DNA from: Eublepharis macularius
Taxonomy: Eukaryota > Chordata > Lepidosauria > Squamata > Eublepharidae
NCBI RefSeq assembly: GCF_028583425.1
Contig: NC_072801.1
Coordinates: 24,076,001 to 24,140,000, forward strand
Length of the DNA: 64,000 nt
Direction: 5' to 3'
A program made the translations under genes and the position numbers. Below, one piece after another: positions 1-10,125 of the stretch. Positions within the stretch are counted from its first letter, which is position 1. Each line of letters opens with the position of its first letter. Below the pieces are notes generated by a model. It was not told where the DNA came from. It searched no databases and was given only the letters and a program-made list of their open reading frames with translations.

Positions 1-1122
1 TGATGGTAGCATCCTGGCTGATGGTAAATGTACATTTATGGAATGGCTGTTTGTTAACCAATGAGAGAAACATTAGAAGTCTGGAAAACAGTCATTGATA
101 TGGAAGTGTGCAATGCGCAGTGCTGGCACATGAGGCACTCAAAATTATTTTGGGACTCAAGGGCCTGAAAAATACTGGGCTGACCCAGGGCCCTTTCATC
201 GCTTCTTTGGAAGAATTTCAAGGGACTTTCTTCCTTCCAACCCAAGTATTTTTGCAGTACCCAGGGGCACTTTAGCACAGCATTTATGAAGGAAGGCATT
301 TTTCATCCTGGCTGCATGCTTCTAGACACAAAGGAAATTCCGTATTTGCATGCCAGTGAATAGACCTCTGACAAACAAAGGGGTGGGAAGGGTGCAGTCC
401 TTGGCCTGTAGACAAACTAGAGCAGGCCAACTTGACCTTAAAAAAATAAACTAATAAAATCTGGGGTTTATAGCAGTCAGCAATTGTAGTGAGAAGGGGG
501 AAATCATTTACTTGGGAAGTGTTCTTTTTGGTCTTCTGACATCTTTTAGAAAGACCGCAAATGCTCATTTACCTTTCATCAGGTTCAGCTACAGGACAGC
601 GTCTTTCCTGTTCTTTGCTGGCAGTGACTGATTCTCTCTGAATCTAGAAGCGGGGAAGGGAGCTACAGATTTTGGCCCTCTGTTGTGCTAAAACATCGGC
701 CACTTGGCCTTTATACTGAGTCAGAACTGTGGTCCCTTCAGGTCTCCAAGAATCTCCACCAGAGATGATTCCTAGCTGTAGCGTTTGAGATTCTCTTAAG
801 TGAAGTTGCTGGTGATGGAGCTGCTCTACTGCTGAATTGTGGCTCCCCTCTAGTCTCCCCCCCCCCCATATTAAGATACTTTACATGTCCATGAATCATT
901 ACACAAGCATATCACTTTATCCAGCCTCTGGTGAGTGTTCCCTGCTTAAGTTAGGAAATGGTTGTAAGCTGCTGGATTGTTATTGAATTGGCAAGGTTCA
1001 AGGGGTAGGCTGTGCCATTCCTGGCTCAATTCCATCACTAAGCAAAGGTGCCTGGGTATAGCAGATGCCCACTTTGCGTTGATGAGCCCAATCTGTACCC
1101 TCCTCCGTCTTCCTTCCTGCAG
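1..1122 (+). other. SNX8: SNX8 intron (partial)
   Basis: No exon or recognised repeat was found, apart from a C-run at 857-867. Confidence 0.6.
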
Positions 1123-1244
1123 CGGACCGAGAGTTCATTGAGGCGAGGCGGCGAGCATTGAAGCGTTTCATCAATTTGGTGGCCCGGCACCCTCCATTCT
1201 CAGAAGATGTCCTTCTCAAGCTCTTTCTCTCCTTCAGTGGGTCG
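1123..1244 (+). CDS. SNX8: SNX8 exon (end of PX domain)
   Basis: The acceptor is cctgcag and the donor is gtgagt. The exon begins with two bases that complete a split Ala codon and ends in phase 0. It reads DREFIEARRRALKRF then INLVARHPPFSEDVLLKLF and LSFSGS. Confidence 0.95.
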
Positions 1245-4200
1245 GTGAGTTCTCTGATCTGCTGGGGGATCATGTAGATGGGCTTTGTGCCCCGGGGAAT
1301 ACGAGTACCGTCTCTCTCTTAACTGTAGGTGTGGGCTTGGTTAGCAAGAGCCAAGGTGTTAAAATACAGGCTTGACATCTGTTTTCACTCTGTTTTTTAT
1401 TTGGTAATATCTAGCCTGGTAAAGAGAGTCCTGGGGAACTCAAAGCTTGTACAACGTTTTGTGTCATTGGGTTGGGCCTAATAAAAGATATCGCATGGAT
1501 TGAATTGTTGGCTTTGGGGTCAACTCAGCTGTAAACATCTCCTTCAAAACCCATCTTTTCTATGTGGCCTTTGGCTTTTCCCTTTATCCACCATCCCCAA
1601 ATGTAGACTTGATGGCTCTTTCTTATTCTTCCCTCCTCTGGCCATCAGATTTAAAGTGTAAGCCCCTAGGGAACAGAGACCTTTCTGATTTTTCCCATGT
1701 ACTCTGTGTCACATAAGCATTATGATGCTTGGTTGAATAGGTGGTTGCCACCCCTACGCCTCCGACAAAGGTTTGACTACCAGGTTTGCAGCAGAATTCA
1801 GGTAGTTTGAAAAAGGATAGAATTTTAAAGGGTAAGAACAAGAGAATGAGCTTGGTGTGTGTGTGTGTGGGAGGGGGGTGCTGAAGCGTCTGAGGGAGCG
1901 TGTGGTGGCCCTAGAGCAGTGTGACGCACTCCACAGCTCACAAAGAGCCAAATTTGCCATTGCCATCAACCAAAAGAGACACATGACTACCATATGTCCT
2001 GTGCACCACCCCACTAAGTGCAGACATACAATAATACAAGGCATAATTATTAATGTCAAATATATAACAATAACCTTCATTTTACAGTACCAGATTATTT
2101 CTCAGCATGTCGGGTTACCTCTCCCCACCACTGCTGAACCTTAGCTGGCCCGTGTGTATCTGGAATGAGAGGAAGGACTTTTCTTCCTCTGCCTTCTTGT
2201 TCTCAGCATGAAGGTCAAGGCTCCCATAGGAGAGTAAGCTGGTCATGGGGAATGGGGAGTTAAAGCACTCTGCTGTGGCCAGCTTTGCCCTCTTCCCAGG
2301 TGGCTGCGGTGATGGTTGTACTGTCTCTTCTCCGAGGCCAGTTTGCTGTTTCCTGGGTGCTGGGATGAGAATGCAGGGGCTGTGAAGAAGAGTGCGGTAG
2401 AGAGAATGGGCCCTTCCCTTCTATCCATGGCCTGCAGTTTAGAGAGGCTTGCAGCTTACCTGTCCTCCATTCCCTGCGGCGACTGAGTAAAGGTGCGAAC
2501 CCCCTGCCTGCCACAGCGGCCACATTGGAGAACAGGGCTCAGAAGAGCTGCGCTACCTGTGCTTTATGGTGTCTATTTCAGTCCTAGAATTGCTTATGTT
2601 CTGTTTCAGCATTTCTTCAACTCTGTATTGGATTCTTACTAATGCTAATTCTTTGTAAACTCGTATTTATTTACCCTGTGGCATTGTTTATGGAAATGTC
2701 CTTGATATTGACTGTACTCATCTCAGGCTGACATAAATGACATAAATAAAATAAATAATAAATAAGAGACACCAGTGGCATGCCAGAGAGCTCCACGTGG
2801 CTGCCAAGCCACTGTGTATCACTGCCCTTGTGGCACCATGACACAGGGGAGGGAAAGCCCTGATGGACGGGGCAGAGAAAGGAGCAAGAAAGCAGTGGCA
2901 GTAGAGGTGGGGAAAGGAGAGAAAGCAGTGGTGACGTGTGTGTGTGGGGGTGTATGTGGAAAAAAATGTGGGCAGCAGGAGGCGGATGGGTTTTCTCTCC
3001 CATGGGATGCCTCACTTATAAGACTGAAATTGCTGTCTGCTGATGGTCGCTGAATCGTTTTTTCTCTGGCTTCTAAAGGATGTGCAGAACAAACTGAAGG
3101 AACTGGTCCAGGGCGTGGGGGATGAATTCATGATCTGCAAGTTGGCAACCCAAGCCAAGGTATTGTCTGCCTGTTGCTGGAAAGCTTCTTACCTGATTGG
3201 GAACTAGAAGTGGCTTGACCCAGGCGGGAAACTTTCGCGGGCTTTCTTTCCATTGCCAAGCAAGTACCAGCTGCAGTTCCGCTTCGCACTTTAGGCTGCT
3301 TCACTCCCGCTGACGCCTGTGGGATTTAAGCAGCATAACTGAGTGCAGGACGGCAACCACAGGCCAACTCCAGAGGTGGGGGGAAGAGGATGATGTCTTT
3401 GCCCAACTAACAGCTGCTTTGAGTATGTCAGAAAAGTAGTATATACATATTTTAAATAAAGAAATGACTATTATTTGTGTAGTATCTACAGCAGTGGAGC
3501 TTATGGAAATTGGTTGAAAAGTCAGACGCTGCCCATAGAATATAAAACGCGCTGCTTTAGGAACTGGAACTGGTTAACAGTGGGAATGTCTCTTATGGCA
3601 TCCCTCCGCTCAGCCGAAACCAGTGCTGCAGGCAGGATTCCTTTTCCATATACAAGCCTCTTGCTCTTCTCTTCCCAATCCACAGATCTGGCATAACCCT
3701 GACAGACTCTTGTTACAGCTATAACTCTAGTAATACTCCTGCAATGACGCTTGTATCTGCTGTTTCCCCCCACTGTGCTGAGTAAAGCTACGTTATATGA
3801 CCCAATCATTCGTGGACTCAAACTAAACTTTCCATACTTTTGAAGTTTTACAGCATTGGCATTTTGCAAGTTGGCAGTTTTCCTATGTGTTAGCAGGGCT
3901 TTTTTCAGCTGGAACGTGGTGGAACGGAGTTCCGGCACCTCTTGAAAATGGTCACGTGGCTGGTGGCCCCGCCCCCTGATCTCCAGACAGAGGGGAGTTT
4001 AGATTGCCCTCTGTGCAGTGGCTCAGAGGGCAATCTAAACTCCCCTCTGTCTGGAGATCGGGGGTGGGGCCACCGGCCATGTGACCATTTTTGGTGAGGG
4101 CGATTTAAACTTTTAAAAATTCCTCCTTGTTCCAGCTGACCCAAAGTGACATCATTGTGCAGTCCTGAGTTCCACCACGGAGTTCCACCACCTCTTTTCC

Positions 4201-7200
4201 CAGAAAAAAAGCCCTGTGTGTTAGTATGTGTGGAATTGTGAAGTGTACCAGCCTCTGCTGCTCAGAATCTGATTGTCACACCGACAGACTCGCCTTTCCT
4301 CAGTCTAAGCTCACAGGCCCCTGGCTGCTGTCTTTGCCATCTGTTGTTTGCATCTTTCAGACAGCTGTCCAAAGCCTTGTTGGATCAGACAGTCCTACCC
4401 TCGTGCTCTCCCCTTAGGATTTCCTGCCTGCTGACATCCAGATCCAGTTTGCGGCCAGCCGGGAGCTGATCCGAAACATCTACAACAGCTTTTACAAGCT
4501 GAGGGACCGGGCGGAACGGATCGCTTCCCGAGCGGTCGACAACGCTGCCGACCTTCTCATATTCGGGAAGGAGCTGAGGTAGAACAGGATGGGCAGTTAG
4601 CTGGTGTCTCTTGTGGTCATCTCTCTTAGGGGGGGACCTTAGAAGTGCTGAGTGTTGGGCGTTCTTGTTCCTGTTTTGGGCTCATCTATGGAGTGAGTTC
4701 ACATAAGGAATGACAGTTGCTGTTTCCACACCCAGAAGACAGCATCTTCTCATGCGAAATCGCTCCAGGAAGACGCTGTTATCTGGGAGTTTTGCGTGAT
4801 TTTGCATCTTCCTGGCGCGATTTTGCATGAGAAGACGCTGTCTTCCGGGTCTTTCACGCGATGTTCCGCAGGCAGGTAAGATGTGTGGAAACTGATAGTA
4901 TTCTGAATCTTCATTTATGGCTCATTCCCTACTCCCTGGAAAGTTGAGGAGGGACTGTATTATCTAAAGATGTCCCCCAGTTATCCCTTTGCCCCCTTGC
5001 ATGTGGTGCTCTAATGTTTGTTTTAGGAAATCAATACTATGAAAGTGCTGGACGAATGACATTCATAGAGTTCAAGGAAAGATGCCTGTTTTTTGGGAAC
5101 AGAATGTTCTTCCTAAGAATGAAACTCAGCAAGCAGTTGGCTTTTGGTCTGGACCAAGTGGTTGCATCCACTGGTTTCCGCTCGCTGCTGCAAATATGGA
5201 TTGGAGTGGGTGTTAACTTGACAGGCACTGCTATGTCCAGGATGTGTGTGCATGTTGTGACTTCATGAGTGTAGCACGCCAGTATTATTTTACTTTATAG
5301 GTACCCCACTTTTCTCCCCAAAGGGGCTTACTGTGTTCTCCTCTCCTCCCTTTTATCCTCAATAACTATTTGAGGTAGGCTAGGCTGAGTGTGTGTGGCT
5401 GGCCTGAGTTCACCCAGTGAGCTTCCACAGCAGAGTGAGGACTCAAGTCTCCCAGATCCTAACCCGACAAGCCAAGTACACTGACTCTCAGTATCCACAA
5501 CCAATATCAGCAGAGCTCAGCAGCTGCTTTGATTTACTTATTTTTTTTTAAAGCAAGTTTCTAGCCCCTTCATATCAAAAGTGTGTGCTGCACAATGCCT
5601 GGTAAAATCTCAGGAGCCAGAGGGTGTGGGTCGGGGTGCTAAGTAGGTGTTCCATGGGCCAGTGCACCTTGCCTAGCTGTATGACTAGTAGAGGAGAAAT
5701 CAGTTGTGCATTATATATGCACATTTGCACAATGTCTACAAATCAAAGAATCTGGCTTTCTCTGGAACAGATATTTTTGTATGTTCACTCATGAGTACAG
5801 AGTTAGCCCAGCCCTGACAGTGGGCACTTCTCACGTGGTGCTCTGTGCTGCAGAAGAACAGGAGCACATTAGAGATCTTGCAGGGATAAAGAAGGGCAAC
5901 TGGCCCTTTTTAGGACGACCTTACCAAAGAGCCAGCATACTGCAGTGGGAGGGTCGACTTAGGGTTTAGGAGACCCGGGTTTGAATCCTCAGTCTGCTGT
6001 GGAAGCGTGCTGGGTGACCCTGGGCCAGTCTCAGCCAAACCTATCCAACAGGGTTGTGAGGATACAATGGACAGCAGAAGAAAGTTGTTTTGATTCCCCT
6101 TTGGGGAGAAAAGTTAGGTATAAATAACTAAATATAAATAAGTGGGGCCATCTGCAGGTTTTACGGAAGCTTACTAATAGATCCTAACAGAGGCTGCTTT
6201 TCTTCCCACAGTGCTTTGGGCTCCGACACAACCCCACTTCCTTCGTGGGCTGCTCTGAATAGTAGCGCTTGGGGGAATCTCAAGCAAGCCCTGAAAGGCC
6301 TCTCCGTCGAATTTGCACTACTTGCGGACAAAGCAGTTCAACAGGTGAGCGACCCGCTGCATCAACTTTTACAGAGCAGGGTGATGATTACTCCAGTGCA
6401 GGCAGAGTAGCATCCTCCTGGCCCTGTTTGCACCAAGAGTCTTCGTTCCGGAGCTGCAAACTCCAGAACGCTCCCGATGTTGTTCTCTGAGACTGCAACC
6501 ACACAGCTTTTGGAAACGGCTCTCTCTCTCTGCTGCTGCCCACTTTCGCACCATTTCAGTTTGCCCTTCTGCTTTCTAGGGTAAACAGGAAGAGAATGAT
6601 GTGGTGGAGAAGCTGAATCTTTTCCTGGACTTGCTGCAGTCCTATAAAGTGAGTCCTCTTGTCTTCCTGCCAGCATGTGAGCAAATCACTTAGAAATCGC
6701 TTGTGTGTGTGTGCTCCTTGTGGGGTGTCGCATCAGGCAAAAGGGAAACAGACCAGAGACCCAGTTTAGACACTGAAAAGAGCACTTGGCAAGTTGTACC
6801 TCTATTTGGGCTGTGCTGGGACGGAGGGGAGAAATGCTTTCTCTCGGGGTGATCCAGAATTCTGTTACCTTATGTAAATATCCATATATTTGCTTCCACG
6901 CTTAGCCTTTTTTCTGCTAGTCACAAGGAGGTGCTGAAACTATCTAGGGTGGCTCTGAGGTTTACTAGGTATTTGTAAACAAACATTCCGGTGGTCTTAA
7001 GGACTTGAAGTTTTTAAAATAAAATCAAAATGACGAAACATTTATTGTATTTTTTTAAAAAGTGCAATGGTTGCAGAATACAAATAAATACAGGTATATG
7101 AACATAAAAAGCTGAGTCAGACAAGTGGTCCATTAAAGTCTGTATTTTCCACTCTGGTAGCAGATCTCTGGCAAGGAGGGATCTTTCCCGATACCCACTC

Positions 7201-10125
7201 CTTGAGATCCTTTAACTGGAGGTGCCAGGATTAAAGCTGGGACCTTCTGCCTGCAAATGCCAAAGTTAAGATTTGAACCAGGGACTTTTTACTCACAGAG
7301 TCACTCCCTTAGCCACTACACTTACCTCAGTTCTTTTTAAAAAAATCAGGACTGGATATCCTGTGGCTCAGAGCAGCCACAGGAGAAAAAATAAATAAAT
7401 CCTGCAGTGTTGTGTGTGGTATCACCTTTTTTTTTAAACTGGAAGTGACATGGGTAGCTCTAGGAATTGCTGGGAGCTCTATGTTAAAACCATACCTTTT
7501 TACCATAGAGTTTCTGGCGATTCTTAGAGCTACCTATGCTGCTTCTGGAATTTTTACTGGAAGTTATGTGATGGTGTCTCACTCCAATATCCTCTCCCAG
7601 CTGCTGCAAACTAACATTGAAGGAGAGGAGAATCAGAGAACATACTGGGTGACCTTGGGCCCATCACACATTCTCTGTCTTAATCTACTTTACAAGATTC
7701 CTGTGACCAAAGTAAGGGATGGGGAGATACGTATGCCCCATTGGAGGAAGTGCGGAATAAACAAAATATAAGCAATGGTAATCGTTTACAGTAGGGGTCC
7801 CCAGTCTTTTTGAATCTGAGGGCACCTTTGGAATTCTGACACACTGTGGTGGGTTCAACCGCATAATGGCACCTGCAGGAGGCAGAGGCACACAAAGAGA
7901 CAAAGCCCAGGTTTGAGGAGGAAGAGGAGTAATTTAATACTTTCAAAGAAAGAGGAGTGAATGAGAACAAAGCCAGTACTGTGGTGTGGCAGTTGCTGCT
8001 GCTGAAACAGCACTGTTTAAATTTGCACAGATCTCCAATCACCAGAGCCCCACCTGGCCCCATCCACCTGCTAAAAACACTTGGTGGGCACTGGGAAAGG
8101 TATGGGTGCCATACTGAGGATGCCTGATTTAGGGTCTAGGAAGACCCCATTCAGTGCTACGGGATCCGTTGGGCTTGAAACTAAGCTTTTTTAGCTTTTG
8201 TCCTCTCACAAGCAATAAGCAATGGCAAATTTGAGTGCTGGCCAGTGTGCCATCCTCGTATGCATGCAGAAGACTCAGGCAAAAGGTAGGGTGATGATGG
8301 CCTGATTTTCTTCTTCACCGCACCAGGACCTATGCGAGAGGCACGAGAAGGGTGTCTTGCACAAGCACCAGAGGGCCTTGCAGAAGTACAGTCTGATGAA
8401 GAGGCAGATGATGAGCGCTGCAGTCCAGAACAAGGAACCAGAGTCGGTGGAGCAACTGGAGTCCCGCATCGTGGAGGTAGGGTTGGGCGAATTCATGCAC
8501 GCCAGCTAGGATGTCCAAGGCTAGGGCCTCTCCGCAACTGGGAACCCAAAAGCATAGAGAGAGCACAGAATTCTATCAAAGAACTTTGGCACACCAAGAC
8601 TCTAGTTATTTGGATTTTTTATTAAAGCAGTGAATTTCTAGCCCTTAAGGCAGTCCTGGGTGATGTTCCTGGAGGTACTAGGGGACTTGGTAAGATTATC
8701 CAGTGCTTAAGGCTTATTGACCCTTGGCATCAGTGCCCTCTTATAGTTAACTGCATAACTGAGTCTGGGTTTTTTTTAAGTTAAGGGGAGAGTCAAGCTA
8801 AGGAAATACTGCCTTCCCAGCCCACATCTTGCCTTGGCAGTCACCCCCAAGCACAGTGGGCCAAGGGTTTTTGCTGTTACGGGTGTTCACATCCTGGAAA
8901 CGGCCACGCCACTGGTTAGAATATGAGAGAACTCTCCTGCTGTCTGCATCTCCACCTACTTCTCAGTGCACCAACTTTTCCAAATGCTTCCAAGATTAAC
9001 CTGTCTTTGTTTTTCCTCCTCTCACAGCAAGAGAACGCCATCCTGACAATGGAGCTGCGGAATTATTTCTCCCTCTATTGCCTGCACCAAGAGACCCAAC
9101 TCATCCACATTTACCTGCCAGTCACCTCTCACATCCTGGGGGCTTTCGTCAACTCCCAGATCCAAGGCCATAAAGAGGTGAGCGCTGTTCATATGGCCCT
9201 CATCCCTTGAAGGGTCAGAGAGCCAGTTTGGTGTAGTGGTTAAGAGCGTGGGATTCTAATCTGGAGAGCCAGGTTTGATTCCCCACTCCTCCACTTGAAG
9301 CCAGCTGGGTGACCGTGGGCTAGTCACAGCACTCTTAGAGCTCTCTCAGCCCCACCCACCTCACAGGGTGTTTTGTTGTGGGGATAATAATGACATACGT
9401 TGTAAACCGCTCTGAGTGGGCATTAAGTTGTCCTGAAGGGCGGTATATAAATCGAATGTTATTATTATTATTATAAATTGTTTTCTCAGTGACATCTATT
9501 GCCCTTGTGACATCGTGCTCCCTTCTGGGCTTAGCCCAGACAGGGGCAGACTCCCTTCTTGATCAAGGCCTGATTATGAATGGATGTGCACGTATTCATT
9601 AATGAGTTTCCAAGGCAGGGCCTGCTTTAAATGTTTTATTTTTTTAAGTGGCTAAAAAGAAATGTCAGAATTGTCCTCCAGGCATTGGCTAGTTCCAGCC
9701 CTTTCCAGGGACACTTTATTCAAATTTAGCCTAATGAGTGGTTTTTTTTCCTGTGCATGTATTTTTTCCTCACCAGAGGTTTGCTCCCAAGGCTTTTAAG
9801 AAAGGGAAGCAATTGCCAGACATGAAGGGATGCTTTTGAAGTTGGGAAGAAGTGCTTCGAGTGCCCAGAAATTTTATTTATTTGTCTTTCCTCGTGACCA
9901 GTTTATTGTCTTCTATCCCTTCTATCAATGAGGAGGGCTTTCCCCTTTAATGATGGCCTTGGTTGCTTTCTTGACTTAAGTGACCACTCTGTGCCTTTTT
10001 CTGTCTTCTAGATGAGCAAAGTCTGGAATGAACTGAAACCCAAACTGAGCTGCCTCTTTGTCGGACCCAGCAACACACCAATGCCATCCTTCCCACCCCA
10101 GGAGGGCACCTTCTTTTCTAGTTAA
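1123..10125 (+). CDS. SNX8: Sorting nexin-8, C-terminal part (8 coding exons in window, 5' end cut off)
   Basis: SNX8 is a PX-BAR sorting nexin that binds phosphoinositides on early endosomes and acts in endosome-to-Golgi sorting. Coding exons are 1123-1244, 3079-3159, 4418-4578, 6212-6344, 6580-6648, 8327-8476, 9028-9177 and 10012-10125. All junctions are GT-AG and the phases fit, giving 326 residues ending in TAA. The first exon (DREFIEARRRALKRF) is the end of the PX domain. The rest is the helical BAR region, with human-like stretches such as SRELIRNIYNSF, LLIFGKEL, GSDTTPLPSWAALNSS and MELRNYFSLYCLHQETQ. Human SNX8 is about 465 residues, so roughly 139 N-terminal residues lie left of the window. 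The last ~20 residues differ most from human. The gene converges with NUDT1. Identity is based on remembered human sequence and is very secure. Confidence 0.97.
2665..2768 (+). repeat. LINE 3' end fragment (CR1/L2-type, family A)
   Basis: It reads ggcattgtttatggaaatgt and ends in an ATAAA-rich tail. The same sequence, reversed, occurs at 31443-31690 and 59455-59905, which identifies it as a shared LINE 3' end. Confidence 0.7.
3079..3159 (+). CDS. SNX8: SNX8 exon
   Basis: An 81-base, phase 0/0 exon between ctaaag and gtattg. It encodes 27 residues starting DVQNKLKELVQGVGDEF and ending LATQAK. Confidence 0.95.
3894..4216. mobile_element. hAT-like MITE, family B copy 1
   Basis: Termini are CAGGGCTTTTTT / AAAAAAAGCCCTG. 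The exact 8-base TSD tgtgttag is at 3886-3893 and 4217-4224. The interior contains a long palindrome (gatctccagacagagggg and its complement). An 8-base TSD and CAG...CTG ends fit the hAT superfamily. Copies 2 and 3 are at 33715 and 48009. Confidence 0.9.
4418..4578 (+). CDS. SNX8: SNX8 exon (start of BAR region)
   Basis: The exon starts after cccttag and ends in phase 2 before gtagaa. It encodes DFLPADIQIQFAASRELIR and continues to NAADLLIFGKEL, the first long BAR helix. Confidence 0.95.
4730..4850. repeat. SNX8: Short inverted-repeat hairpin in SNX8 intron
   Basis: Arms 4730-4772 and 4807-4850 are complementary over about 43 bases with a few mismatches, separated by 34 bases. Flanking tttccacac (4723) and gtgtggaaa (near 4880) extend the symmetry. 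It is probably a foldback MITE; a structured RNA is possible. Confidence 0.7.
5290..5495 (-). repeat. Sauria-type tRNA SINE
   Basis: Reverse copy. It shows the ggtaccccacttttctcccc 3' body, the gtgagcttcc segment and a B-box-like cctgggtct-type head on the - strand. Confidence 0.75.
5925..6152 (+). repeat. Sauria-type tRNA SINE
   Basis: The B box is gggtttgaatcctc. The body ccttggggagaaaagttagg leads to an AAATATAAATAAG-like tail. It lies 60 bases upstream of an SNX8 exon. Confidence 0.75.
6212..6344 (+). CDS. SNX8: SNX8 exon
   Basis: The acceptor is ttcccacag and the donor is gtgagc. The first base completes a Ser codon, then ALGSDTTPLPSWAALNSSAW and on to LLADKAVQQ. It is closely human-like. 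Confidence 0.95.
6580..6648 (+). CDS. SNX8: SNX8 exon
   Basis: A 69-base phase 0 exon after ctttctag and before gtgagt. It encodes GKQEENDVVEKLNLFLDLLQ followed by SYK. The preceding intron is only 235 bases. Confidence 0.95.
7095..7325 (-). repeat. tRNA-derived SINE, second family
   Basis: Reverse copy with the family landmarks gagtcagacaagtggtccat, aactggaggtgccagg and gggaccttctgc, the last covering the complement of the B box. Confidence 0.7.
7795..8140 (+). mobile_element. hAT-like MITE, family C
   Basis: The 5' end is TAGGGGTCCCCAGTCTTTTT, followed by ggcacctttggaattctgac. The same block recurs at 34885, 39438, 44965, 47505 and (reverse) 49786. No clear TSD was found. Confidence 0.7.
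8327..8476 (+). CDS. SNX8: SNX8 exon (BAR helix)
   Basis: A 150-base phase 0 exon after gcaccag and before gtaggg. It encodes DLCERHEKGVLHKHQRALQK and ends EQLESRIVE. Confidence 0.95.
9028..9177 (+). CDS. SNX8: SNX8 exon (BAR helix)
   Basis: A 150-base phase 0 exon after ctcacag and before gtgagc. It encodes QENAILTMELRNYFSLYCLH and ends FVNSQIQGHKE. Confidence 0.95.
9213..9478 (+). repeat. Sauria SINE, nearly full length
   Basis: The tRNA-like head gtgtagtggttaagagcgtg (A box) and gtttgattcccc (B box) is followed by the conserved cagctgggtgaccgtgggc body, the ccgctctgagtggg 3' part and an ATT-repeat tail. Confidence 0.9.
10012..10125 (+). CDS. SNX8: SNX8 last coding exon
   Basis: The exon starts after cttctag with MSKVWNELKPKLSCLF and stops at TAA 10123-10125. 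The tail after SCLF is proline- and serine-rich and poorly conserved against human. Confidence 0.94.
   Translation: MSKVWNELKPKLSCLFVGPSNTPMPSFPPQEGTFFSS

Noticed and set aside
3522-4144. Reverse-strand open frames of 80-138 codons
   Set aside because: They run into MITE family B and show no family resemblance or splice context.
9230-9300. tRNA gene
   Set aside because: The A and B boxes belong to a SINE head; the cloverleaf is not maintained and the SINE body follows.
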